A program made the translations under genes and the position numbers. Under the pieces are notes generated by a model, which did no database searches, was not told where the DNA came from, and worked only from the letters and a program-made list of their open reading frames with translations. From Planctomycetota bacterium (GTDB taxonomy: Bacteria; Planctomycetota; UBA1135; GCA-002686595), in contig JASLMK010000105.1 in assembly GCA_030746555.1 (NCBI GenBank), forward strand, positions 1-50,430: 50,430 bases of DNA. Direction: 5' to 3'. Shown in pieces: positions 31,563 through 41,248 of this stretch. How positions within the stretch are numbered: the first letter of the stretch is position 1; each line of letters opens with the position of its first letter.

Positions 31563-33839
31563 TCACGGCGTCCAGGTGATCCGCAGGCCGTTGGAGAGGT
31601 TGAAGCCGCTGCCGCAGACGGTCAGGACGGGATCGCGATACCACCACTGGTAACGCCTGGTCTGACCCGCACCCACCCCGCCGGCGGCGCCGATGGCGCT
31701 CGTGCTGTGGGCCGAGCCGGCGGCGTCGGCCGCCACGATCTGCAGGCGCACGACGTTCTGCCCCGCGCAGCGCAGGCCGTCGCCGAAGGTCACGCCGCTG
31801 CCGCCGTTGACGTCCGCGTCACCCTGGAAGAACAGACCCGGCTGGCCGGGGGTCGAGGTCGTGGCCGCCAGGACCACCGTGTCCGCGCCGACCGAGGCGC
31901 TCCCCGTGGCGGCCAGGCGGCAACCGGAGAAGAAGGTGCCGTTCTCGCAACCGTGCCCCGGCAAGCCCAGGTTCAGGCACGGACACAAGGTCCCCGAGCC
32001 GTCGCCGAAGCAGAAGGGCGTCCCCAAGGGCACGGCCGGCGTCTCCACGCGCCCCTCCGACACGCTCTCGTTGCCCGCGTAGTCCACGAACGAGAGCTCG
32101 TAGACGAGCTCGGCCCCACTCGCGCTGGCGTCACCGCTCATCGCGAAGCGGTACTGGCCGCCGCGCATGTAGAGCCCCTCGTTCTGGACGATCGAACCCG
32201 TCACGACGATCCGTCCCGCGATGCCTCCCGTGACCCCACGGTAGTCGTAGGTTCCCGGGACGACGAAGGCGTAGGCGTAGGTGTCCCCGGCGCCCAGTGT
32301 GCCCGAGGAGTAGGTGTAGGGAGCGGTCGTCGACTCCACGGTCTCACCGGCCGCAGTCTGGTTGGTCCAGGTGACCGTCGTCCCCGCGGCGACGTTCAGG
32401 ACCTGGGGGAGGAAGCCGCCCGAGGTGATGTCGATCGCCCCCGTCAGGCCGGCGGGGTTCACGACGTAGCGCACGGCGGCGTCCACGTAGTTCACGCCGT
32501 CGTCGATCACCTGGTCGCGGACCTTCGCGTGCGCGATCCACGGCCCGGTCGTGCTGTCGAGGCCGTCGACGTGATCGAGAGCGACGATCACCGGCGGCAG
32601 GGTATCGGGGCCTCCGCCGTTCACGAACACCTTGTTCACCCACTGGGAGGAGTTCGACTCGCCCTGGCCGGTGAGGAAGTCGTAGTCACCGTCGTTGTCG
32701 ACGTCGCCGAAGGTGCAGTCGAGGGTCGAGTCGCTGACCGCCTGCACGTTGGTGTGGTCGCCGGAGAAGGAGAGGCCGCCGCCGTTGCGCCAGATTCGCT
32801 CCCGGGAACCGAGGGAGCCCACGAAGGCATCGAGGTCGCCGTCGTTGTCGTAGTCGCACAGGGCGATCTCGTTGTCGTCGTCGGAGACGCCCAGCCCGCC
32901 CATGGAGGTGAAGCCGAGGCTCCCGGTCGGCTCCAGGTCGTTGCGCTGCACGCCCTCCTGGTAGCTCGCGAGGCTGACGAAGAAGATGTCCAGGTCGGTG
33001 TCGTCGTCGAGGTCGCCGACCTCCGCCTCGTACACGCTGCTGGAGGTGTTGGGGATGGTCGTCGAGGCGTCGCTGAAGCTCCCCGAGCCGTCGTTCAGCA
33101 TCAGGTAGTGGGTGCCGCCCGAGTTGTTCGAGCGGTTGAGGCCGACGAAGTCGAGGTCCCAGTCGTTGTCGACGTCGACGAGCTGCACGTCCATGTGTGC
33201 GCGCTTGAGCAGCGGGCTCCAGCCGGAGGTGGCTTCACTGAAGACGCCATTGCCGTCGTTGAAGAACAGGTGCGGCCGGCCGCCCGGCGCGCCGAGGTAG
33301 CTCGGGCCCGAGTCGCAGACGATCACGTCGAGGTCGCCGTCGTCGTCGAGGTCGCCGAACTGGGCGCCGGCTGCGCTCAGGTTCTGGGTGAAACCGCGGG
33401 AGGAGCCCTCCTCGTCGAAGAATCCCGGCTGGGACGCGCCGCGGTTGATGTAGAGGAAGGGCGGATCGGTGTTGAAGGCATTGGTGAACATCACGTCCAC
33501 CCAGCCGTCGCCGTCCACGTCGCCGGTGGTCACGCCCTTGGCGTGGGAGAGGTGGGCGCCCAGGCGAGCCACCGACTCGTCGGTGAAGGCCAGGGTGCCG
33601 GTCTCGACGAGCTGGTTGATCAAGAGCACGTTCTGCCGCTGGGCCCCGGGGCCGGAGAAGCCCTCTCCGTCGGCGACGAGGAGATCGAGGTCGCCGTCGC
33701 CGTCCACATCCGCCAGCTCCATGCCCTCGGTCCAGCGATTGGGGCCGGGGATCAGGCCCGGCTGATACTGGAACTGCTGGGCGGAGAGGCAGGGGACCAG
33801 GAACAAGGCGGCGCAGCCGGCGCGAAGAAGGGGCGGCAT
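31563..33839 (-). CDS. Large secreted FG-GAP protein with cupredoxin-like insert and Cys-rich C-terminal domain
   Basis: A 758-residue protein with signal peptide (LLRAGCAALFLVPCLSAQ; start ATG 33839). Residues about 30-410 contain FG-GAP/VCBS repeats (LADVDGDGDLDLLVADG, GDVDGDGWVDVMFTN, LDDDGDLDVIVCDS and others). Residues about 480-550 resemble a cupredoxin (LNVAAGTTVTWTNQ, then YAYAFVVPGTYDYRG) but have none of the His, Cys and Met copper ligands. The C-terminal 140 residues begin with a Cys-rich segment (CFGDGSGTLCPCLNLGLPGHGC) and end in GDGLRCAGQNVVRLQ and RYQWWYRDPV-GFNLSNGLRITW. A closely related ending occurs in the gene at 48455-50116, suggesting a lineage-specific surface or sorting module. 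Confidence 0.87.
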   Translation of the reverse strand: MPPLLRAGCAALFLVPCLSAQQFQYQPGLIPGPNRWTEGMELADVDGDGDLDLLVADGEGFSGPGAQRQNVLLINQLVETGTLAFTDESVARLGAHLSHAKGVTTGDVDGDGWVDVMFTNAFNTDPPFLYINRGASQPGFFDEEGSSRGFTQNLSAAGAQFGDLDDDGDLDVIVCDSGPSYLGAPGGRPHLFFNDGNGVFSEATSGWSPLLKRAHMDVQLVDVDNDWDLDFVGLNRSNNSGGTHYLMLNDGSGSFSDASTTIPNTSSSVYEAEVGDLDDDTDLDIFFVSLASYQEGVQRNDLEPTGSLGFTSMGGLGVSDDDNEIALCDYDNDGDLDAFVGSLGSRERIWRNGGGLSFSGDHTNVQAVSDSTLDCTFGDVDNDGDYDFLTGQGESNSSQWVNKVFVNGGGPDTLPPVIVALDHVDGLDSTTGPWIAHAKVRDQVIDDGVNYVDAAVRYVVNPAGLTGAIDITSGGFLPQVLNVAAGTTVTWTNQTAAGETVESTTAPYTYSSGTLGAGDTYAYAFVVPGTYDYRGVTGGIAGRIVVTGSIVQNEGLYMRGGQYRFAMSGDASASGAELVYELSFVDYAGNESVSEGRVETPAVPLGTPFCFGDGSGTLCPCLNLGLPGHGCENGTFFSGCRLAATGSASVGADTVVLAATTSTPGQPGLFFQGDADVNGGSGVTFGDGLRCAGQNVVRLQIVAADAAGSAHSTSAIGAAGGVGAGQTRRYQWWYRDPVLTVCGSGFNLSNGLRITWTP

Positions 33840-33942
33840 GGAGATCGTCCGTGATGGGGGGCGCCGGCGCAGGGGCCGGCGAGGAGCATCCGGCGGCGGC
33901 TCTCCCCCGCAGGGAGAGCACGGGCCGTATGCAGTCCATCCT

Positions 33943-34141
33943 AGCCCGAGTGATTCATGAAGACGTGCACCAGACACAGCAACTCGGTTCCTGGTGGTGC
34001 TTTGCGGGTTCTGGCGACGCAGGCGACCCTGAACGGGTCGTCGAGGAAGCCAGGTCCCGAAACGCGCCGCCAGGGGCCGAGAGGCCGTCGAAGACGGCCG
34101 GTTGCGAAGTCTGGTGTGCGTGTTCATGAATCATCCGGGCT
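33943..34141. repeat. 199-bp MITE-like element with 33-bp terminal inverted repeats
   Basis: The left end 33943-33975 and right end 34109-34141 are imperfect inverted repeats (28 of 33 positions match), each containing the palindrome TTCATGAA and the sequence CACCAGAC or its complement. Internally it has CGACCC/GGGTCG (34024-34040) and GGCCGTC-GAA-GACGGCC (34083-34099) hairpins. There is no transposase frame. A second copy about 95 percent identical starts at 50280. Both lie directly upstream of minus-strand genes whose products share a C-terminal domain. It may be a non-autonomous transposon or a mobile regulatory element. The rest of 33840-34261 holds no gene. Confidence 0.85.
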
Positions 34142-34171
34142 CGCCCGTACTCCCCGAGCCGACAGGGGCGC

Positions 34172-34209
34172 GAGGGTGAGAGCTAGGAAAGAACGCGACG
34201 CTCACCCTC
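34172..34209 (+). promoter_or_regulatory. Leader hairpin upstream of thiE
   Basis: GAGGGTGAG (34172-34180) pairs perfectly with CTCACCCTC (34201-34209) around a 20-nt loop, 52 nt before the thiE start. The nearby GACAGGGGCGCG and GTGAGAG are faintly like parts of the TPP riboswitch, but the conserved core could not be completed, so only a leader structure is claimed. Confidence 0.35.
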
Positions 34210-34261
34210 CTGACCGCCGGGATGTTCTGATGTCGGCGGCGGCGACCCCGCCCACGACCCG

Positions 34262-34951
34262 ATGGACGGCGACTCCCTGCGCGAGCGGCTGAGCCGGGCC
34301 CGGCTGATGCTGGTCCTCACGCCAGGGGTGTGCGTCGGACGCGACCCCCTCGCCGTCGTCGCCTCCGTCCTGCCGCACGTCGACGCCGTCCAGGTGCGCC
34401 CCAAGCCCACGGGCGCGGCGAACGAAGACGGCGGCAACGCTCCCGGTCCCGCGCGCTCGACCTTCGAGTTGGCTCTGGGCGTGCTCGAGCTCTGCGCCGG
34501 CCTCGCGGAGGCGCCCCTCGTGATCGCGAACGACCGGGTGGACGTCGCGCTCGCCCTGGCCGAGCGCGGCCTCGCGGGCGTCCACCTGGGCGCCGACGAT
34601 CTGCCGCCGGGGGAGGCCAGACAGCTGCTGGGCCCCGCTCCCTTGATCGGGCTCTCGACCCACTGCGCCGCCGACGTCGTGCGCGCCGGCGACCTCCCGG
34701 TGGACTACCTCGGGTTCGGCCCGCTCTTCTCGACGACCACCAAGGGCTACGAGCGGGGTGTCGGTCCCGAGGCCGCCTGGGTGGCCGCGTCCGCCGCCGC
34801 CGTCCCGCTGTTTTCGATCGGCGGCATCACCCGCGAGCGCGCGACCCAGCTCCACCCGAACGCCCGCATCGCCGTGGCGAGCGCGGTCCTGGCGGCCGAG
34901 GATCCCGCCGCCGCGGCGATCGAGCTGCGCGCCCTCCTCGAGGGCGAGTAG
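34262..34951 (+). CDS. thiE: Thiamine phosphate synthase
   Basis: A 229-residue TIM-barrel enzyme joining the thiazole and pyrimidine phosphates to thiamine phosphate in the cytoplasm. Family signatures in order: VDAVQVRPKP (normally QxR-K), VIANDRVDVALALAERGLAGVHLGADDLP, IGLSTHCAADVVRA, VDYLGFGPLFSTTTKGYERGVGPEAAW and PLFSIGGIT. The Thr-x-Thr-Lys phosphate loop (TTTKG) is intact. A 20-residue Gly/Asn/Pro-rich insert after QVRPKP is unusual. No other thiamine gene is nearby. It lies 54 nt upstream of the beta-barrel gene in the same orientation. Confidence 0.9.
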   Translation: MDGDSLRERLSRARLMLVLTPGVCVGRDPLAVVASVLPHVDAVQVRPKPTGAANEDGGNAPGPARSTFELALGVLELCAGLAEAPLVIANDRVDVALALAERGLAGVHLGADDLPPGEARQLLGPAPLIGLSTHCAADVVRAGDLPVDYLGFGPLFSTTTKGYERGVGPEAAWVAASAAAVPLFSIGGITRERATQLHPNARIAVASAVLAAEDPAAAAIELRALLEGE

Positions 34952-35004
34952 GAATCCCCGTGCGAGGGGCGGCGCCGAGGCCCGCGAGCCTGTATGACAG
35001 GGGG

Positions 35005-36087
35005 ATGGCCTCCGATCGAACCGAGCGCCCCTTCGCCCATCCGCTCGTCTGGGTCCTGGTCGTCATCGGCCTAGCGGGCCGGGGCGAAGCCCAGAGCTGA
35101 CCGGCCTGAAGCAACCCCGTCGTGCCCGGCGCCGGGGTGCTCGAGGTCGGTGCGACCTCGGAAGCGACAGAAGGTTGGAGCCTCGAGCTGCGCGCGGTCC
35201 GTGCCCCGGGCATGGACGGCGGGCACCCGTCCACCCAGGGCATCGACACCGACGGCGGGACGGTCGAGGTGCCGCTCTACCGGCACGAGGTCGGCCTGGA
35301 CCTGCTGCGGATCGAGCTCATCGCCCGCCGGCGCCTGAGCGAGGACTGGACCGCGTGGTTGCGGGTGCCCTACGACGTCAAGGAGCGCTCGGCTTCGGTG
35401 GGGCTCGTCGAGGAGGCGACGCCCGAGCAGGCGGAGCAGATGGAGCGCAGCATGCAGATCCACCACCCCGCCGCCACCCTCTCGGGGTTCGCGGACGCCA
35501 GCCTGCTCGCCGCCCGCCGCGCCCGGGGAGTCCTGGCCGACGGGGACACGCTCCTGCTCGCCGCGGGGACGACCGTGCCCCTGGGACGCACCGAGCACGA
35601 CCCCTTCGAGCTGGGAGAGGAGGGCCTGGCGCACGAGCACGTCCAGTTCGGCACAGGGACCTTCGATCCGCTCCTCGAGGCGTACTACAGCCGCCCCCTC
35701 GGCGGCGCGTGGGAGCTCGCCGCCTACGCGACGGCGCGCCTTCCGCTGTACGAGAACGACAAGGCGTACTTCCCGCCCCTCCAGCTCAGCGCCGGGGGCC
35801 TGGTGAGCAGACGCCTGTCCGAGCGGCTCGGGGCACACCTCGGCGTCGGCGCCTTCCGCCAGGAGGGGGCGCGCTGGGACGGCATCCTCGACCGCGACGG
35901 GGGCTTCGAGGCTCTCGAACTCACCGCCGGGGCGAGCTGGTCGGTCGGCGCCTCCGCACGCCTGACCCTGGGGCTGATCGTCCCCCTCTCCGAGCGATCC
36001 CTCGTGGACGCCGCCGAGCGCTTCGAGCGCGGGACGGCTGTGACCCTGGGGATCAGCGTCGGAATCGGAAGGCCGGACGACCGGTGA
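35005..36087 (+). CDS. Predicted selenoprotein: signal peptide, UxxU motif, outer-membrane beta-barrel
   Basis: Read through two in-frame TGA codons this is a 360-residue protein. Residues 1-31 are a good signal peptide (LVWVLVVIGLAGRGEAQS) behind the strong ribosome binding site AGGGGG. TGA at 35098 and 35107 then give S-U32-P-A-U35-SNPVVPGAG, a UxxU motif in place of a CxxC. The remaining 320 residues alternate in beta-barrel fashion (ELIARRRLSEDWTAWLRVPYDV, LLLAAGTTVPLGRTEHDPF, YATARLPLYEND, LTAGASWSVGASARLTLGLIVPL), like outer-membrane transporters of the phenol-degradation type. The frame is unbroken apart from the two TGAs, and two hairpins follow. Without recoding, the barrel would start at GTG 35122 and lose its signal, which makes little sense. 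A degraded start is the alternative. The 3' end overlaps the convergent gene by 35 nt. Confidence 0.7.
35111..35160 (+). promoter_or_regulatory. SECIS-like hairpins after the UxxU codons
   Basis: Hairpin A: GC-(A)-ACCCCG (35111-35119) with CGGGGT-GC (35133-35140), extended by CGT/GCG to an apical loop GCCCG starting 15 nt after the second TGA. Hairpin B: CGAGGTC (35142-35148), loop GGTGC, GACCTCG (35154-35160), a perfect 7-bp stem with a GGU loop as in the E. coli fdhF element but rather far (40 nt) downstream. Confidence 0.55.
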
Positions 36088-37833
36088 CGTCGGAGCTCTC
36101 GATCGACGGGCACCAGTAGCGCTCGACGTGGGCCACGACGAGGTCAGTGCCCTCGAAGTGGGAGACGAAGGGCGCCATGCGCGGGTCGTACATCGTGTCG
36201 GTCAGGTCGCGCACCAGCACGACCTCCTTTCCCATGTGGACCAGCTGCCGGATGCCGAAGGGTCGGCCCAGGACGCACATGTTCAGGTGCACGCCGGCGA
36301 TGGCCACGTGGTCGATGCCCTCGGCGGCGAGGACGTTGAAGGTCTCCTGGCCGTCGTCGGTGACGTAGTCGTCGGTCCCGATCTCGATCGTGTCGACTTG
36401 GCGCGTCCACGCGTCCCGGATCTCGCAGCGCGGCTCGCAGTCACAGCCCATGTTGGCGTCGTCGACGGGCATGGCCGGCTCGCGGAGCGGGTCGGGCCAA
36501 CACCAACTCGTCCCCCAGCGCTCATCGGTCGAGAGCGGCCGCGGCGGCGGAGCGAAGGGCGCGGCACGGGCCCGCTCGCGCTGCGGCGTGCCGTCGTAGA
36601 AGGAGACGACCGAGCTGGGCGCGTGGAGGACGGTGACGCCGCGGGCCCGCGCCGCCGCCGCCAGCTCGTTCACGGCTGGGGCCAGCTCCGATACGCGCCG
36701 GGCGGCGCTCGCGCACCAGTGGTCGTCCCACATGTCGCAGATGACCAGGGCCGTGCGCCCCGGATCCCAGCGCAGCGTCTCCTCGCGCGCCGTCACCTCG
36801 CCGTCACCGCCCGTCTCGAGCCGGCGCGCGTGGAGTGCGAGTGCCTCGCGTCCGCTTCCCTCGGGTTGCTCCGTCATCGTCTCCTCCTTCGTCCCCAGGC
36901 GATGGGTGAGCACGACCGTGCTCCCGCCGGCGATCCGCACCCCCAGTTGCTCGACGGCCCCGTGGCCCCGCTTCAGGAACAGGCGGTAGTCACCGGGGAC
37001 CAGGCGCGGCGAGAGGACGACCTCGCCCGAGGTGAGGGCGCCGAACAGGGGACGGGCGATCCCCTCGTCCTCTCGCGCCAAGCTCGCGCAAAGCCCGATC
37101 TCCTCTTCGCCGGGCGCGGCGGTGAGCGACAGGGCCAGCTCGCCCCCGGGCACGAAGGCCAAGGTCGCGACGCGGTCCACGCGCGACGCCACCTCGACCC
37201 GCAGCCGCGGAGCCGCGAGGGAGGGCCAGTCGATCCCGCCCAGCCCGGCCGGCGGCGGCACGGCCGAGAGGACGTAGGCGCCCGCGGGGAGGTCGAGCCA
37301 TTCGAAGCAGGGCGACGGCGGCGGGTCGCCCACCGCCCGCCCGGCCGCCGGACGCGGGTCGAAGGGCGTGCCCGTCAGGGGCGAGGCCAGGTGCAGGCCG
37401 CACGAGTCGAGCAACCGCCCCGCGGCGCGGGCGTTGACCCGCAGGCGGCCACGCTCGGTGTCGGGCGAACGGGAGCGGAGCACCAGCTCGACGGGATCGG
37501 AACTCTCGGGGATCTCCACCAGGCTCTCGAGCACCTCGACACCCGGCGCGAACAGGCCGGCGGGGCGGCCGCGCAGGGTGACGGCCACAGCGTGCACGCC
37601 GGGGGCGAGGGCGAGGGAGGTCACTCCGTCGGACGCCAGCCGGCGGGCCTCGCCAATCAGCACGACGCGCCGCCGGGCGGGGCCGAGCACCGTGGAATGG
37701 ACGGTCAGCGCGGCGTCGACGAGGGCCCCGGGGCCGAGGGGCGCGCCCTCGTGATCGAGGACCCGAAGCCGTAGCTCCCCGGCTCCCGCCAAAGGCGCGA
37801 GGAGCGCACCGATCGCCAGCGCTACGAAGCGGA

Positions 37834-37837
<4 letters not shown>
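36053..37837 (-). CDS. Secreted domain fused in frame to an isochorismatase-like cysteine hydrolase
   Basis: The 594-residue frame has a signal peptide (VIRFVALAIGALLAPLAGAG), two or three beta-rich segments to about residue 310 (ELRLRVLDHEGAPLG, GDYRLFLKRGHGAVEQLGVRIAGG), and then a cysteine hydrolase domain: ALVICDMWDDHWC (Asp368), ETFNVLAAEGIDHVAIAGVHLNMCVLG (nucleophile Cys521) and VVLVRDLTDTMYDP. The hydrolase carries an insert with extra Cys (MGCDCEPRC). GTG 37837 overlaps the queA stop as GTGA. An internal ATG at 36877 has a near-consensus Shine-Dalgarno sequence, so a separate 274-residue cytosolic hydrolase may also be made. Such hydrolases act on isochorismate, nicotinamide or carbamoyl compounds; the substrate is unknown. 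Confidence 0.75.
36881..36889 (-). promoter_or_regulatory. Strong internal ribosome binding site before ATG 36877
   Basis: On the minus strand AAGGAGGAG lies 3 nt before the ATG (5 nt when spaced from AGGAGG). It is the best Shine-Dalgarno match in the window, in a genome where most starts lack one, and it marks the beginning of the hydrolase part of the frame. Confidence 0.6.
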
Positions 37838-38928
<1,091 letters not shown>

Positions 38929-38953
38929 GGCGCCGGACGAGCGGTCTCTCCCC

Positions 38954-40174
38954 CTACTTGCGGTACTTGCGCTTGACGTGCTTCGCCCAGGCCTCGTCCA
39001 GCTCGGCGGGGCTCAAGCCGAAGGAGGTCTGCAGGGCGGCGCGCTGGCGCTCGATCATCTTGGCGGCGGCGGCCGTCTCGTCTCCCGCCGGCTTGGGCAG
39101 ATTGATCGCGTCGAGGAAGCCCTTCAGGTCGGCTCCTTCGCGCTCGAGGAGGTAGTCGACCCGCGACCAGGCGACCATGTGGTCGCGGTTGTGGAGCGAC
39201 GCGTAGTCGGGGATTGCGAACAGCTTCTCCGTGCTCGTAAAGAACTCGTTCTTGACGAGGTTCTTCACCCGCGGCTTCCACTCCGTGTCCTTCTCGCGCC
39301 AGTTCCGTCCCGCGGGTACCCCCGCGGAGGAAGTCCAGCGCGGGTCGATGCGCCGCGAGTACCAATGAGCCAGGCCGTACTTCCACCACACCGGCGACTG
39401 GAAGTAGTTGACGCGATAGGCGTCGTTGAAGTTCAGGACGATATCGGAGACCAGCTGGCAGTAGAGCGCCGAATCCAGCTTGAAGGAGGTCTCGCTGAGG
39501 GCCTCCGCGCTCAGGCCGTTGAACATGGCGCCGTCGGTGAACCCGGTGCGGAGCGACCAGCTCTGGTCGGTGCCGTGGTAGGTGCGCGTGTAGCGACCGA
39601 AGCTGCTCTTGCGCTCGCAGATCAAGACCAGGAACTTCTCCGTGTAGCCGAAGTAGGGCGCGCCCTTGGGGAAGTCCGCCGGGGAGAGTCCGAAGCGCTC
39701 GGTGAAGTCGGCGTAGAGGTCCTCGAGACGCTGAGCGTAGAGGTGGGCGCGCAGCCACGGATCGAGCTCGTTCCGCGGCGCCTTGAGCTTGCCGAGGCGC
39801 TGCTTGAGGCGCGCGAGGTCCTTCTTGATCAGGGTCTTCTCCTGCTTGTCCCCCTGGAGCTTGTAGGTCTTGAGGCTCGAGCCGATCCGGAAGTGCTCGG
39901 TCTCGATCCACAGGATCTCGATCCCCCCCATCATCTCGCGCACGTCGGCGGTCGTCTGGCCCGCGGCCCAGGGGAAGAAGCCGACGCGCTCGTAGCCGAG
40001 GCTGCGCTCGAGCTCGCGGTCGCCCTTCGTGTAGGGGTCGACCTCCTCGAACTGCTCTTCCTCGGCCTCCCCGCCCTCCTCTTGGAACGCTACGGAGACC
40101 GGCGCCCCGAGGACGACCCAGGCCGCCGCCAAGAGCACCGCGGATGTCGAGCGGGGGTGCGTCACGGCCACCAT
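38954..40174 (-). CDS. Secreted protein resembling a degenerate zincin peptidase
   Basis: A 406-residue exported protein (signal VLLAAAWVVLGAPVSVAF; start ATG 40174 chosen over a GTG three codons earlier). An acidic segment follows, then mixed alpha/beta sequence. EHFRIGSS-LKTYK, GYTEKFLVLICERKSSFGRY and the segment FQSPVWWKYGLAHWYSRRIDPRW recall peptidase MA-like (DUF1570) proteins, where an HExxH helix is followed by W-x-x-EG-x-A. Here the HExxH is absent (VLNFNDAYRVNYF lies where it is expected), so it is probably not an active peptidase. It ends in a basic tail. It may be co-transcribed with queA, 25 nt downstream. Confidence 0.6.
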   Translation of the reverse strand: MVAVTHPRSTSAVLLAAAWVVLGAPVSVAFQEEGGEAEEEQFEEVDPYTKGDRELERSLGYERVGFFPWAAGQTTADVREMMGGIEILWIETEHFRIGSSLKTYKLQGDKQEKTLIKKDLARLKQRLGKLKAPRNELDPWLRAHLYAQRLEDLYADFTERFGLSPADFPKGAPYFGYTEKFLVLICERKSSFGRYTRTYHGTDQSWSLRTGFTDGAMFNGLSAEALSETSFKLDSALYCQLVSDIVLNFNDAYRVNYFQSPVWWKYGLAHWYSRRIDPRWTSSAGVPAGRNWREKDTEWKPRVKNLVKNEFFTSTEKLFAIPDYASLHNRDHMVAWSRVDYLLEREGADLKGFLDAINLPKPAGDETAAAAKMIERQRAALQTSFGLSPAELDEAWAKHVKRKYRK

Positions 40175-40187
40175 CCTACCCACGAGA

Positions 40188-40216
40188 AGCGGCGGGCGCC
40201 CCAGGCGCCCGCCGCT
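40188..40216 (-). terminator. Strong hairpin after the thioredoxin-like gene
   Basis: A perfect 13-bp inverted repeat, AGCGGCGGGCGCC (40188-40200) and GGCGCCCGCCGCT (40204-40216), with a 3-nt loop. On the minus strand it follows the stop at 40247 by 30 nt and is followed by TTCTC. Confidence 0.75.
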
Positions 40217-40246
40217 CTTGCGATCACTCTCGCTGGGAAGGACGGC

Positions 40247-41248
40247 TCAGAGGCCGACCTCACCCACGGGCGCCTCCTCGGGCGGAGGGGCGACCACGGG
40301 CCGCCTGAGGTCCATCTCCGAGGCCTTGGCGAACTCGGCGTGCAGCGTCTTCAGGTCGGCTTCCGCCTTCGCCAGGTCGCGGTAGACCTTCTTCAGCTTG
40401 CGTGACTTCGGCCCTTCCTCCTCGAGGATCTCGTCGCGGCGGGCGACGACCTCTTGGTAGCGGGCGTCGACGACGTCGAACTCGTCGAGCAGCTTGGTGA
40501 CCTTCTTCAGCGACATGCGGTACTTCTGCTTGTAGTCCACCTCGAGCAGCGTGGTCATCGCCTCCCAGAGCTCGGCGCGCGAGCGCTCGGACTCCAGGGG
40601 GATGTGGTTCGCGCCGTCGTGTGTGCTGACGAACAGGTGCTCGACGTTCTTCTCCCCGAACAGATTGCGGAAGGGGTGGTCGTCCTCCAGCACGTCCTGG
40701 GGCAGCTTCACGCAGTGGAACCAGCGCGAGAGCAGGAACGTCTTCTCGTTGTCGACGCCTTCGCCGAGCAGGGCCTTGTCGGTGCCGTTGCACCACTTGC
40801 ACTCGCGCAGGACGAGCAGCGGCCGCGGGTCCTCGCCCGCGATGACCCGCAGGGCCTGCTCGCGCGTCAGGGCACGGCGCGCACGGCGCGCGACGGTCCC
40901 CGCCACGGGAGCTTCCCGCTCCTCCTGGTGGACCGGGTAGGTCCACTCGATCTCGAGGTACTTGCGGGAGCTGGCGCTGCGCGGGGTGCTCGGCACCTGG
41001 GGCGCTGCCCCGGCACCGATACCGCCGCCCGGCGTGGTGGGGCCTGCGCCCGCACCTCCAGCCCTACCCCCGGTCGAGGGCCCCGCAGGACCTCCGCCGC
41101 CGGCTCCGCCGCCTCGACCGCCACCGCCACCCGGACCGGATGACGCAGGGGGGGCACTTCATCACCCCGGCAGGGCAGCCGCGGGGATGCCCGTACCGAC
41201 CAGGATCAGAGCGCCGAGGGCGCCCGTGAGCAGCTTGGTCTTCTTCAT
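40247..41248 (-). CDS. Candidate selenoprotein: signal peptide, tandem UGA, Gly-rich linker, thioredoxin-like domain
   Basis: The 333-residue frame starts at ATG 41248 with a textbook signal peptide (MKKTKLLTGALGALILVGTG). Two adjacent TGA codons (41164-41159) follow LPG, giving U29-U30, and the same frame then continues with SAPPASSGPGGGGG, a 50-residue Gly/Pro linker, and a domain from about residue 85: KYLEIEWTYPVHQEE, LLVLRECKWCNG (Cys150-x2-Cys153), WFHCVKLP and a C-terminal coiled coil. The domain looks thioredoxin-like, as in secreted redox proteins. If the TGAs are real stops, translation could begin only near GTG 40996, without export. Frame conservation favours recoding, but no good SECIS is seen and a G7 run nearby is a possible sequencing error site, so this call is tentative. 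Confidence 0.5.

Noticed and set aside
34157..34250. Possible TPP riboswitch before thiE
   Set aside because: GACAGGGGCGCG and GTGAGAG recall the 5' half, but the GTGAG strand is used in a perfect 9-bp hairpin with CTCAC and the conserved GAACCTGA and AATGCC parts are missing.
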